Shown here: in pieces, positions 1 through 5,608 of the stretch
How the letters are laid out: each line of letters opens with the position of its first letter
Position numbering within the stretch: the stretch's first letter is position 1
From: a virus
Virus record (IMG/VR): IMGVR_UViG_3300042868_001841
Location: 1-34,573 of that record
Reading direction: 5' to 3' (one strand)
Length of the DNA stretch: 34,573 bases
Notes under the pieces: model-generated
Told to the model about the DNA's origin: nothing
What the model saw: the letters and a program-made list of their open reading frames with translations, nothing else
Database searches by the model: none
Position numbers and translations under genes: made by a program

Positions 1-150
1 CGCTATCCCTTGAAAAGTTTTGTTTCTCTCTCTCTCTCTCTCTCGGCTGCATACAACTTGTATCGTAATACCATTGACTCATACGCTTCCCACTTTTAGC
101 TGTCCAAATAGATCCTTTATCTACTATATTTGTAGGCTTTAATGATGGCA
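1..150. repeat. Left copy of terminal redundancy
   Basis: These bases recur at 34420-34573. The copies appear identical except that the TC microsatellite at 25-44 has 10 units here and 12 in the right copy. An open reading frame (the methyltransferase) crosses the joint and gains a family-typical C-terminus when the ends are joined. The repeat is therefore best read as assembly overlap of a circular or circularly permuted genome. A T7-type direct terminal repeat would leave this gene cut at the left end. Confidence 0.9.
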
Positions 151-562
151 ATTCTTTTAACCATAAGCAAGTAGCTTTTGTAACGCTATGTCCATATTGC
201 CAAGGATTAATTATTTGGTTAGGTTTTCGCCATTTGCTGCTCATAATTCCTATTGGGTTTTCAATTGCATATCTAGGTATGTTTGAATTTGCAATCGTCA
301 TAAAAAAATCAATACCTTGTTGCTGTCTACCATCGGCAATTTTCTTAGCAAAATGTCTAGCTCCACTTACTGCTAAATGAGTACATGGTGGATGAGCTAT
401 CATTAAATCCCAGTTTTCATTAATAATGTCCATAACATCACCTTGATAATGTTTCCCATCTTTAAGCGTTGGTTCTAAATCACAAGACCAAGCATCATGG
501 CCTAGTTTTGCAAAAGCATCTCTTACAGTACCGCTAAACTCACAAGCAATTAATACTTTCAA
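1..562 (-). CDS. Small DNA methyltransferase (m5C-like), N-terminal part; continues across contig end
   Basis: About 187 codons are present before the contig edge; the gene finishes at 34387 on the right end. It resembles the short phage family annotated as DNA cytosine methyltransferase. I see a Rossmann-like start (VLIACEFSG, residues 3-11), the motif IV-like HPPC (57-60) and the motif VI-like ENP (101-103), then WQYG and KATCLWLK. These would fit an SAM-binding cytosine-C5 enzyme that marks phage or host DNA; no separate target-recognition domain is evident. The start is TTG at 562-560, overlapping the upstream gene's TGA as TTGA, which suggests translational coupling. A TC repeat at codons 173-180 breaks the frame as assembled in both copies. 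The family call is fairly firm; the target base and sequence cannot be told. Confidence 0.75.
   Translation of the reverse strand, partial: MKVLIACEFSGTVRDAFAKLGHDAWSCDLEPTLKDGKHYQGDVMDIINENWDLMIAHPPCTHLAVSGARHFAKKIADGRQQQGIDFFMTIANSNIPRYAIENPIGIMSSKWRKPNQIINPWQYGHSVTKATCLWLKELPSLKPTNIVDKGSIWTAKSGKRMSQWYYDTSCMQPREREREKQNFSRDS
25..44. repeat. TC dinucleotide microsatellite, 10 units, inside methyltransferase gene
   Basis: Ten uninterrupted TC units read as alternating Arg-Glu codons on the minus strand. Following the frame from the methyltransferase start, unit numbers of 8, 11 or 14 keep the frame into the conserved GIADAMA-type C-terminus. Ten units shift into a different frame with a longer unrelated tail. 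The right copy of this sequence has 12 units. Confidence 0.95.
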
Positions 563-945
563 AGTTGCTCCTCAAGCTGCTTGATTCTTTGGCTAATCCT
601 TGCTCGCCATTGCTGCCATCCTTCTCCAGCATAAGCCTGGACTCCTATTTCTTTTGCTTTGTTTATTGTTGCTTCTTCTGAACTGTACCAAGGCAACTCA
701 GGCCGTTTATTTACTTTTGGTTCTTCTATTACGATTTCATCCTCAAAACGATATTGCCCTATCCAGGTACTTGCATGGGGTATGTACTCCATCTCTGTAT
801 CCTTTGATTTCCAATAAGCAATATGGTTTGGCAAAGCCTCTAGCGCTTGTTGCTGTTCATCTTTTCTAAGAGCCTCAAACTTACGCTGGGCTACACGCTT
901 ACTTACTTTTCTTGGATAAAGCGCCCAGAATGTTTCAAACATCAT
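559..945 (-). CDS. Replication-protein-like (DnaT / O-protein C-terminal type)
   Basis: 128 residues. The opening FETFWALYPRK (residues 3-13), a run of basic residues, and IPHASTWIGQYRFEDE (about 54-69) match the module found alone or at the C-terminus of phage replication initiator or helicase-loader proteins. The expected role is bringing host helicase to the phage origin, by family resemblance only. The C-terminus is Gln/Glu-rich and helical. Tandem ATGs (945 and 942) follow a GGAG-like ribosome site; either may start it. It is followed by the methyltransferase with a TTGA overlap and preceded by a small membrane protein 10 bases upstream. Confidence 0.65.
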   Translation of the reverse strand: MMFETFWALYPRKVSKRVAQRKFEALRKDEQQQALEALPNHIAYWKSKDTEMEYIPHASTWIGQYRFEDEIVIEEPKVNKRPELPWYSSEEATINKAKEIGVQAYAGEGWQQWRARISQRIKQLEEQL

Positions 946-955
946 CTCTCCTTCA

Positions 956-1168
956 CTAGAAATAATAGGTTATCACGCCATAGGCATAGAAAGCAACTGC
1001 CACAGCTTCTACAAGAAACAATGGTATATCCCTTTGGTATATACCAGCAAAAGCCCATATAGCGCTACCAACAACTCCAAACCAAATATTAGATGGATAG
1101 ACATTTATGCTAGTTAGGAATATTCCTATCAGACATAGTATTGTTCCTGTCCATTTAACAAGTGTCAT
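956..1168 (-). CDS. Small multi-span membrane protein
   Basis: 70 residues, mostly hydrophobic, with about three possible membrane segments (residues 6-24, 28-43, 49-68). The spacing of NVYP and WFGVVGSAIWAFAGI resembles short phage membrane proteins of the DUF6552 type; that assignment is from memory of the pattern. The ATG at 1168 overlaps the upstream stop as ATGA, so it is probably translated with its neighbour. The function is not known; inner-membrane location is inferred. Confidence 0.6.
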   Translation of the reverse strand: MTLVKWTGTILCLIGIFLTSINVYPSNIWFGVVGSAIWAFAGIYQRDIPLFLVEAVAVAFYAYGVITYYF

Positions 1169-1449
1169 TGCTCTTGTGCCTTTCTTAGTATTGCTAATTC
1201 ATCCCTTAACTGAATAATTGTTGCTGCTCCTATTTCCATAGCAGTCACCCATCGGTCAGGTGTATTAGCTTTTTGATTAAGTTCATGCACAACTTTGGCA
1301 ATTTCCTCATCTGTTAGTGTCTTTACTGGATGAGTGTAGAGTGGAATAAGACCATCTTTTCCATACTCGTCTAAATCTTCATAATCATATCGGCTGTAAA
1401 CAAAACATCCTGTTTCCTTATCCATCCACGCTACTGGTTCATTGTTCAT
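1165..1449 (-). CDS. Hypothetical phage protein with EPVAW...LYTHP motif
   Basis: 94 residues. The N-terminus EPVAWM (4-9) and the later IPLYTHP (35-41) form a pairing very common in small phage proteins of unknown function, which usually occurs at protein ends or linkers. The second half (45-94) is predicted helical and Glu/Lys-rich. Start ATG 1449 directly follows the preceding stop (TAA-ATG), and its own stop overlaps the next start, so it belongs to a tight leftward operon. There is no catalytic motif. Confidence 0.6.
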   Translation of the reverse strand: MNNEPVAWMDKETGCFVYSRYDYEDLDEYGKDGLIPLYTHPVKTLTDEEIAKVVHELNQKANTPDRWVTAMEIGAATIIQLRDELAILRKAQEQ

Positions 1450-1782
1450 TTAAGCCCCCATCGCTTTAGTTCTTTTTGTTAGCAGCTCTTTTGCTAAACC
1501 ATTTTCTTCTACAACATCTAGCAGCATTAGGTGGTCAGAAGTTTTACAAATACCATCTTTGTATAGCGACCCAGTTATGCAGTCCATCATGTAGCTTGTT
1601 TTGTCCATGTCTGTAGCAATAACAACTGGGGTAACAACTATCTCACCATCGTTAGTTATTCCTCTATACAACAAACAATCTTTAAGCCATTTTAATTTGT
1701 GTGATTTTACTTGCCAGGAAGGAAAGCAACTACTTGAATCAGCGCACATATAGTGCATTGCTTTTTTAATCTTTTTGTCCAT
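1450..1782 (-). CDS. Hypothetical protein, Cys-containing
   Basis: 110 residues, not recognised. It has a basic start (MDKKIKKAMHYM), scattered cysteines (residues 13, 19, 36, 69, 79) that do not form a clear zinc pattern, and a predicted mix of strands and helices. It sits 36 bases downstream of the DUF268-type gene and abuts the next gene, so it is probably co-transcribed. Its position between accessory genes argues for a non-virion role, but nothing in the sequence names one. Confidence 0.55.
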   Translation of the reverse strand: MDKKIKKAMHYMCADSSSCFPSWQVKSHKLKWLKDCLLYRGITNDGEIVVTPVVIATDMDKTSYMMDCITGSLYKDGICKTSDHLMLLDVVEENGLAKELLTKRTKAMGA

Positions 1783-1818
1783 TTATAAATACTAAACGAG
1801 AACTCTACATAAATGCAA

Positions 1819-2469
1819 CTACTTTTTTACAAAATGAAAGCATCCACAAGCGTAGGGTAGATCTAGCTCTTTAACCTCTGTAACTACAGGGCTTCCCCCA
1901 TCATTAGGAATAAGAAAAAACTCGCAATCATACTCACTAAACAGATCACGAATATAGACAGGACTATAAATGCGGTGTGCGTTAAACGCAACAAGTGGCC
2001 TTCCAACTGGTACAACAAAAAGCAGATGTTTGTCTGCCATCTTTTTAAGATTCGCAATTGCTTTGAGATCGCCTTCGTTGTCCAGATCATCTCCGTACCT
2101 TCCTAGTCCTATGTGTTCTACAACATGACAGCAAGAAATACATTCTGCTGGCGCTAATGGAAATGCAGTCAAATCGTACTGAGCTACTAACAAATTTGGT
2201 ACTACTAACTTTGGCGCTCTAAAATCATAGAATGTTGTAGGCACTAGAGCTGCTGCACAAGTAGATAAATGTAGACTAGACCCAATATCTATATGGTTTC
2301 TAGGGTTTATCTCTTTTATCTTTCTAAGCGCCCAGGCTACATGATAAATGTAGTGTTCATCAAACCCATGACCAGCATCATCCTCTAAGCAAGGATAGAA
2401 ATTTAGGTTAAACCTACTTTCATGCTGCATGAATTGGGCAGCTTGGTCTATGTATTCTTGTCTTATCAT
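1819..2469 (-). CDS. DUF268-like (SAM methyltransferase fold) protein
   Basis: 216 residues. IDIGSS (60-65) corresponds to a Rossmann glycine motif, and CCHVVEHIGLGRYGD (113-127) plus LLFVVPVG (about 149-156) are hallmarks of the DUF268 family, proteins with a methyltransferase-like fold often found in glycan or sugar clusters. Substrate unknown; modification of a surface sugar is possible given the three glycosyltransferases elsewhere in this genome. It begins at ATG 2469 just 8 bases after a perfect TATAAT (minus strand), so its mRNA may be almost leaderless. It is the first gene after the long gap 2470-2946 and heads the leftward accessory operon. Confidence 0.65.
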   Translation of the reverse strand: MIRQEYIDQAAQFMQHESRFNLNFYPCLEDDAGHGFDEHYIYHVAWALRKIKEINPRNHIDIGSSLHLSTCAAALVPTTFYDFRAPKLVVPNLLVAQYDLTAFPLAPAECISCCHVVEHIGLGRYGDDLDNEGDLKAIANLKKMADKHLLFVVPVGRPLVAFNAHRIYSPVYIRDLFSEYDCEFFLIPNDGGSPVVTEVKELDLPYACGCFHFVKK

Positions 2470-2477
2470 GTCTTAAA

Positions 2478-2483
2478 ATTATA
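2478..2483 (-). promoter_or_regulatory. Promoter -10 (TATAAT) for the leftward 2469 operon
   Basis: A perfect TATAAT on the minus strand ends 8 bases before the ATG at 2469. No good -35 hexamer sits at 16-18 bases; AGGACA at about 19 bases is the nearest. If used, transcription would start at or next to the start codon. Confidence 0.35.
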
Positions 2484-2513
2484 TACAAATATCGGATAAC
2501 AATGTCCTATTTT

Positions 2514-2542
2514 TGCATGACTTTTTATTTAAATTTCATGCA
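2514..2542. repeat. Inverted repeat with A/T spacer
   Basis: TGCATGA (2514-2520) and TCATGCA (2536-2542) are perfect inverted copies separated by 15 bases that are almost all A or T. This is the layout of an operator or an unwinding element near an origin. It lies upstream of the 2469 gene promoter. Confidence 0.5.
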
Positions 2543-2669
2543 CTTACAAGCGTTTTTAAAATAGGCTTTTATTTCCTAATCGGGAATAATGTAAGAAAAA
2601 GTAGCGTATATTACACAAAAATTCTTGATCGGGTCATTTTGTAAGGTTTAGTCATGTCTATACTTTTTG

Positions 2670-2863
2670 TCAATAAATGTACACATAGGTATCAATATGT
2701 ATAAGTAATAGACATTGATAGGTATTAAGAAGGTTACTGCTCTTTCGGTGAACGAACCTAGCCCTACCTAGGTTTGCTTTCATCTGCTCCATCGGAGTTA
2801 CAGAACCCGTCAGTCGTTCAAGGAATAGGCACTAACCTCACCACCTATATTGCGCTGTTTCAT
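2670..2863 (-). pseudogene. Small CDS split by a -1 frame change
   Basis: An ATG at 2863 preceded by GGGGGTAAAGG starts a 17-codon frame ending at a TGA (2810-2812). Reading on from that point one base back (-1 frame) gives LTGSVTPMEQMK and further protein-like sequence to a stop at 2670-2672, about 57 residues in all. The G+C-rich composition and good ribosome site support an original gene. It could be a decayed gene, a sequencing or assembly indel, or a -1 recoding site, although no standard slippery heptamer precedes the stop. The last 15 or so codons are AT-rich and may not be authentic. Function unknown. Confidence 0.35.
2755..2774. other. Strong hairpin in non-coding or decayed region
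   Basis: AACCTAG (2755-2761), loop CCCTAC, then CTAGGTT (2768-2774); two further pairs, one of them G-U, extend the stem. No T-run follows on either strand, so it is not a typical intrinsic terminator. Confidence 0.45.
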
Positions 2864-2946
2864 CCTTTACCCCCTAGTAGCGCTGTACTACTCCTGTATC
2901 GCTACGATGTCGTTAGAGCCGCCAATACAAGAACTTATACTATAAA

Positions 2947-3258
2947 CTAAAATTCAAATTCTTTGTAGTCGTATCTGCCATTTTCTTTTTTATACCATCC
3001 AATTACGATAATTCGCCATCCAGACCTTACGATTTCGGTAAAGAAGTCCGAGTCGGTAATTTTCTTTATTCGGCTGGACATATTGCTTTTGGATGTGAGC
3101 TGTATACCTAATGTTTCTCCGTTTCCAATAGCCACTATGTCGAAAATTCCAAATAAGTCTTTTTTTCGTCTGCTAAATGAATTGTAGCTTTCGACTATAT
3201 CGCACTTATAGCCCTTGGACTCGTATAAAGCGATTGTGCGGGCATTATTACTAACCAA
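2947..3258 (-). CDS. PD-(D/E)xK-like nuclease-fold protein, probably degenerate
   Basis: 103 residues. The layout (a Lys-rich segment, DLFGIFDIVAI at about 34-44, then LGIQLTSKSN at about 50-59) matches a phage family with the restriction-endonuclease-like core, where D...(E/Q)xT follows the usual strand order. The typical ExK is replaced by Q-L-T, so catalysis is uncertain; a DNA-binding or regulatory role is possible. The start is TTG at 3258, overlapping the HTH gene's stop by 8 bases, which places it as the second gene of the repressor operon and under the same operator control. No closer ATG lies in frame near the beginning. Confidence 0.5.
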   Translation of the reverse strand: MVSNNARTIALYESKGYKCDIVESYNSFSRRKKDLFGIFDIVAIGNGETLGIQLTSKSNMSSRIKKITDSDFFTEIVRSGWRIIVIGWYKKENGRYDYKEFEF

Positions 3259-3436
3259 GGTGTTCTGCCGTCAATCTGCCTTCGGAAGCCTCTATGATCG
3301 CTGTATGCCATTTCTTAGGGATTCCGTTACGCATCTTCCAAGCATAGGCTGTAACATACTTAACGCCAATCTTGTCGCATAAGTTCTTGATTGAGCCAAA
3401 CTCTGCCATAAGGTTATCAAATGCTGTTTTTTCCAT
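3251..3436 (-). CDS. Cro/YdaS-like helix-turn-helix repressor
   Basis: 61 residues. The pattern FGSIKNLCDKIGVKYVTAYAWK (about 13-34) has the typical helix-turn-helix spacing. IPKKWHTAIIEASEGRLTAE (39-58) is the ending seen in YdaS/Cro-type phage regulators. It should bind DNA as a dimer in the cytoplasm and control the divergent promoters beside it. AGGAG sits 6 bases before ATG 3436. Copies of TCTACATT lie in the adjacent promoter region, one overlapping its own -10 hexamer, suggesting autoregulation. No CI-like partner or integrase is visible, so true lysogeny is not implied. Confidence 0.75.
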   Translation of the reverse strand: MEKTAFDNLMAEFGSIKNLCDKIGVKYVTAYAWKMRNGIPKKWHTAIIEASEGRLTAEHLG

Positions 3437-3458
3437 GATTTCTCCTAGTTGATTGTTT

Positions 3459-3541
3459 ATTCTACATTAGTGCGTAAAACCAACAGTTGCTAAAAAGCGA
3501 CAAATAAAAATATTTCTACATTCTGTTGAAAATCTCTACAT
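3459..3541. promoter_or_regulatory. Candidate repressor operators (three TCTACATT copies)
   Basis: TCTACATT begins at 3461, 3515 and 3535, all in the same orientation; the last two are 20 bases apart (about two helical turns). The first overlaps TAGAAT, the likely -10 of the leftward repressor promoter (3459-3464, minus strand). The third lies in the spacer of the rightward promoter. This is the expected geometry for a Cro-like autoregulated switch; binding is inferred. Confidence 0.5.
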
Positions 3542-3555
3542 TTATGGATTAGTAT
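3526..3555 (+). promoter_or_regulatory. Rightward early promoter
   Basis: TTGAAA (3526-3531), 18-base spacer, TAGTAT (3550-3555), about 45 bases before the first rightward gene. A candidate operator copy lies inside the spacer. It would drive the 3601-7101 operon. Confidence 0.5.
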
Positions 3556-3600
3556 TTATCCATGCAGTAAATTTTATTAACACTCGTGAAGGAGTAACAA

Positions 3601-3696
3601 ATGAAAGACTTTATCTTAGGTGGCATACTAGGTTTCTTTATTGCAGTAATAGTTGTTGGTACATACGGCTTTCGTATTGGAGTGTATTCATTATGA
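3601..3696 (+). CDS. 31-residue membrane protein
   Basis: A very small ORF with GAAGGAG 7-13 bases before ATG 3601. Nearly all of residues 3-22 are hydrophobic with Gly spacing, giving one membrane span. Its stop overlaps the next start as ATGA (3693-3696), so it opens the rightward operon and is coupled to the next gene. Function unknown; the strong ribosome site and coupling argue that it is real. Confidence 0.65.
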   Translation: MKDFILGGILGFFIAVIVVGTYGFRIGVYSL

Positions 3697-3971
3697 ACAA
3701 CAACTCCTACTATGAAGCACCTTGGGATGACCAAGAAGATGCAGAGCGCATCGCAGAGGAAGCATACTGGCTGGTCAAGAACGATCCACGCTATGATCCT
3801 ACAAATCTTTCCAAACTTGGAGAAGCTATTGGACAAGACTGTGATGATGTAGAGTTTCAAGAGTTTATTCGTGATTGTGTAGAGCAAAAGGATTGGGCAA
3901 AACTTGGTCTAAAGATATACACAAAATCGTTTGAGTATTGGGAAGATGCAGCAAAATTTAACCTTGAGTGA
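3693..3971 (+). CDS. Acidic hypothetical protein
   Basis: 92 residues, strongly acidic and Trp/Tyr-rich (APWDDQEDAERIAEEAYW at 9-26). Predicted helical throughout, with no known motif. Acidic early phage proteins are often inhibitors or DNA mimics, but there is no specific evidence here. It is coupled to the 31-residue membrane gene upstream and its stop lies 11 bases before the start of the annealing-protein gene. Confidence 0.6.
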   Translation: MNNNSYYEAPWDDQEDAERIAEEAYWLVKNDPRYDPTNLSKLGEAIGQDCDDVEFQEFIRDCVEQKDWAKLGLKIYTKSFEYWEDAAKFNLE

Positions 3972-3982
3972 AGGAATTAAAA

Positions 3983-4534
3983 ATGACTAGCTATATAGAA
4001 TTACGCAAGATAGATGTATCGGACAAGATAGAGAAGAAGAACAATCTTAGCTACTTGTCCTGGGCATGGGCTGTAGATACATTGTTGATACATGACCAGA
4101 GCGCTACATGGACTTATGGACAGCCTATTATGTTTGGTGAAACCATGATGGTCTTTTGTACTGTTACAGCGTTTGGCAAGTCTATGACTGCCCAGCTTCC
4201 AGTAATGGATTATCGCAATAAGGCTATACCTAACCCAGATGCGTTTGCCGTTAATACCGCTATGCAAAGGGCTTTGGCGAAAGCAATTGCCTTACATGGT
4301 CTAGGATTAAGCCTGTATGTAGGAGAGGATCTCTGGGATGATATAGACACAGGAGATGCGTTAGATGCCGATATTTTGGAAATCAAGACGCAAAAAACCC
4401 CTGCCGAACTCAAGGTGGCCTTTGCTAAATTATACAAGAAGTATCAGGCTAAACCAGCTCTATTACCCCCAATAACCAACGCTTACAACTTGATGAAAGA
4501 TAAATTCAATGAAGTTAGCACAGGAGCAGCCTGA
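3983..4534 (+). CDS. Single-strand annealing protein, DUF1071 (Sak-type)
   Basis: 183 residues from the ATG at 3983, which has AAGGA at 3971-3975. A longer frame begins with GTG at 3968 but lacks a ribosome site. IDVSDKIEKKNNLSYLSWAWA (10-30) is the signature of DUF1071 annealing proteins, and the NPDAFAVNTAMQRALAKAIALHGLGL region follows. It should bind ssDNA and anneal complementary strands in phage recombination, working with the YqaJ exonuclease (5589-6200) and the SSB-like protein (6200-6457) in the same operon. The C-terminal third (from about 130) is a helical variable tail. Confidence 0.85.
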   Translation: MTSYIELRKIDVSDKIEKKNNLSYLSWAWAVDTLLIHDQSATWTYGQPIMFGETMMVFCTVTAFGKSMTAQLPVMDYRNKAIPNPDAFAVNTAMQRALAKAIALHGLGLSLYVGEDLWDDIDTGDALDADILEIKTQKTPAELKVAFAKLYKKYQAKPALLPPITNAYNLMKDKFNEVSTGAA

Positions 4535-4691
4535 TAATGTTTGCTCTGAATGTGGAGCTAAATGGGGTATTCATAGACCTAAAAATCATGAATATCGTAT
4601 ATGGATAGACAAGTGCGATGTGTGTTCCGATATGAGAGCCGTAAGCGATGCCTCAGAATTTGGATATTTAAAGGAAGGTTGGGATGCTTGA
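4509..4691 (+). CDS. Small zinc-binding protein (two CxxC pairs)
   Basis: 60 residues. VCSECGAKWG (11-20) and KCDVCSDMRAV (35-45) supply two CxxC knuckles, a layout common in short phage zinc-ribbon proteins; DNA or protein binding is likely but unproven. The start overlaps the annealing-protein gene by 26 bases and the stop overlaps the next small ORF (start 4684). The ribosome site is weak, so translation may depend on coupling. Confidence 0.65.
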   Translation: MKLAQEQPDNVCSECGAKWGIHRPKNHEYRIWIDKCDVCSDMRAVSDASEFGYLKEGWDA

Positions 4692-4848
4692 AAGGAAATG
4701 GTGTGTTAGTTGTCAGGTTTCTAGACCGATTGAAGGTTTTAAATTGGTAAGAATGAAAAACACAAGTAGATGGAAATGTGCAATTTGTTTAAATCGTAAT
4801 GCAGAACCAAAATATAGGAGCAAAAAAGATGAAGAAAAAACTAAATGA
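4684..4848 (+). CDS. 54-residue zinc-ribbon protein
   Basis: An ORF beginning ATG 4684 with AAGG 6-9 bases upstream. CVSC (7-10) and CAIC (32-35) form two CxxC knuckles separated by 21 residues with a basic linker; the C-terminus is Lys/Glu-rich. It overlaps the preceding zinc gene by 8 bases and the following gene by 20. Two consecutive zinc-ribbon ORFs of different sequence suggest an accessory set of nucleic-acid-binding proteins. Function unknown. Confidence 0.6.
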   Translation: MLERKWCVSCQVSRPIEGFKLVRMKNTSRWKCAICLNRNAEPKYRSKKDEEKTK

Positions 4849-5041
4849 TTACATTTATAGCAAGGCTGGAACAGACATTACTGTTCGCTGGAAGAAGCTA
4901 TATAGCTATGTGCCAGCAAGTGAGCAAGCGCAGTACATTAAGAAGTGGTCTGATTTTAGAGAGATGTGTGCTAGAACCTTAGATGATGTTCAGCCGACAT
5001 TTAGCCAGGATGTTGTTAATTTGAGGTTTAAACAAAAATGA
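4829..5041 (+). CDS. Hypothetical basic protein
   Basis: 70 residues from ATG 4829, chosen because AGGAG lies 7-11 bases upstream; an in-frame ATG at 4799 has no such site and would lie deeper in the zinc gene. The protein is Lys/Tyr-rich and helical (KKWSDFREMC) with no recognised domain. Its stop overlaps the next start as ATGA at 5038-5041. Confidence 0.6.
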   Translation: MKKKLNDYIYSKAGTDITVRWKKLYSYVPASEQAQYIKKWSDFREMCARTLDDVQPTFSQDVVNLRFKQK

Positions 5042-5241
5042 TTAATAAACATTGCCTAGAGGCATTTAATAGTTTAGATAAGCCTGTGTATCATCCGCAA
5101 GAATACTTTATGCTAGGATGGAACGCTGCCATTGATGCTATGTCTGCTGAGTTTGCTCGCAAGTGGGAACTGAACGAACTTGCAGATAGGCCACTAGGAC
5201 AAGGTTATATTGACCCAAATATGGAAGAAGATAAAGAATGA
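5038..5241 (+). CDS. Hypothetical small protein
   Basis: 67 residues. The segment HPQEYFMLGWNAAIDAM (19-35) is a pattern seen in many small phage proteins ('GWNAA'), with the remainder acidic. ATGA overlaps at both ends (5038-5041 and 5238-5241) lock it into a coupled chain of early genes. No function is known. Confidence 0.6.
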   Translation: MINKHCLEAFNSLDKPVYHPQEYFMLGWNAAIDAMSAEFARKWELNELADRPLGQGYIDPNMEEDKE

Positions 5242-5396
5242 CTGACTATTCACAAATTTATATAGAGATTAACCAAGTCCTTAAAAGCTACTACAACTAT
5301 GAAACAAAGAATAACCATGAACAAGCTGCTCAAGCTGCAAACGATGTAGCTACATTGGCAGAGCATTTAAAGTTCTTAGCAGAGGCTAAACTATGA
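5238..5396 (+). CDS. 52-residue helical protein
   Basis: Starts at ATG 5238 inside the upstream stop (ATGA) and ends at 5396, itself overlapping the next ATG. It is Asn/Gln/Ala-rich with heptad-like hydrophobics (AAQAANDVATLAEHL, about 30-44), so a short coiled coil is plausible. Unrecognised; coupling on both sides is the main support. Confidence 0.55.
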   Translation: MTDYSQIYIEINQVLKSYYNYETKNNHEQAAQAANDVATLAEHLKFLAEAKL

Positions 5397-5608
5397 AATC
5401 ATTTTTAGAAGAAAACAACCTTATTGGGCCAATAGAAATGAATTTGCGTGATTATTTTGCTGGTAAAGCTATGCAAGGAATATGTGCTGGAGATTGGAAG
5501 TTTGATCTGAAGGATGGTACACATTCTTGGATTGAAGTTGCAACATTAAAATCTTATGAAATTGCTGATGCAATGATAAAGGCTAGAGATGATTCAACAG
5601 GGGAGTAA
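5393..5608 (+). CDS. Hypothetical protein with LRDYFAGKAMQG motif
   Basis: 71 residues. LRDYFAGKAMQG (18-29) followed by an acidic segment and a [12 protein letters not shown] helix is a very common phage protein of unknown role, typically near recombination or replication genes. The start overlaps the previous stop by 4 bases; the end overlaps the exonuclease gene by 20 bases. Confidence 0.65.
   Translation: MKSFLEENNLIGPIEMNLRDYFAGKAMQGICAGDWKFDLKDGTHSWIEVATLKSYEIADAMIKARDDSTGE

Larger units (their letters stand above)
2470..2946. other. 477-base stretch without an intact gene
   Basis: The left part (about 2470-2725) is very AT-rich with short inverted repeats (2514-2542; an imperfect one around 2611-2644). 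The right part (about 2730-2935) is clearly richer in G+C than its surroundings. It holds hairpins: AACCTAG/CTAGGTT with a 6-base loop at 2755-2774, and GTAGCG/CGCTAC spanning about 2878-2906. It also contains a frameshifted small ORF described separately. It lies between two leftward transcription units, so the leftward nuclease operon could read into it. Candidate roles are replication origin, regulatory leader or structured RNA; none is demonstrated. Confidence 0.6.

Noticed and set aside
1-150. T7-type direct terminal repeat
   Set aside because: A fixed repeat here would cut the methyltransferase gene at the left end, and the copies differ in microsatellite length; assembly overlap of a circle is simpler.
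3251-3436. Full lysogeny module
   Set aside because: A Cro-like gene is present, but I find no integrase, excisionase, attachment site or partition gene, so temperate lifestyle is not supported.
3968-3982. GTG start five codons upstream of the annealing protein
   Set aside because: AAGGA is correctly spaced for the ATG at 3983, and the GTG overlaps the previous stop without a ribosome site.
4799-4828. Upstream ATG for the 4829 gene
   Set aside because: AGGAG is placed for ATG 4829; the added ten residues lie within the zinc-ribbon gene and look incidental.
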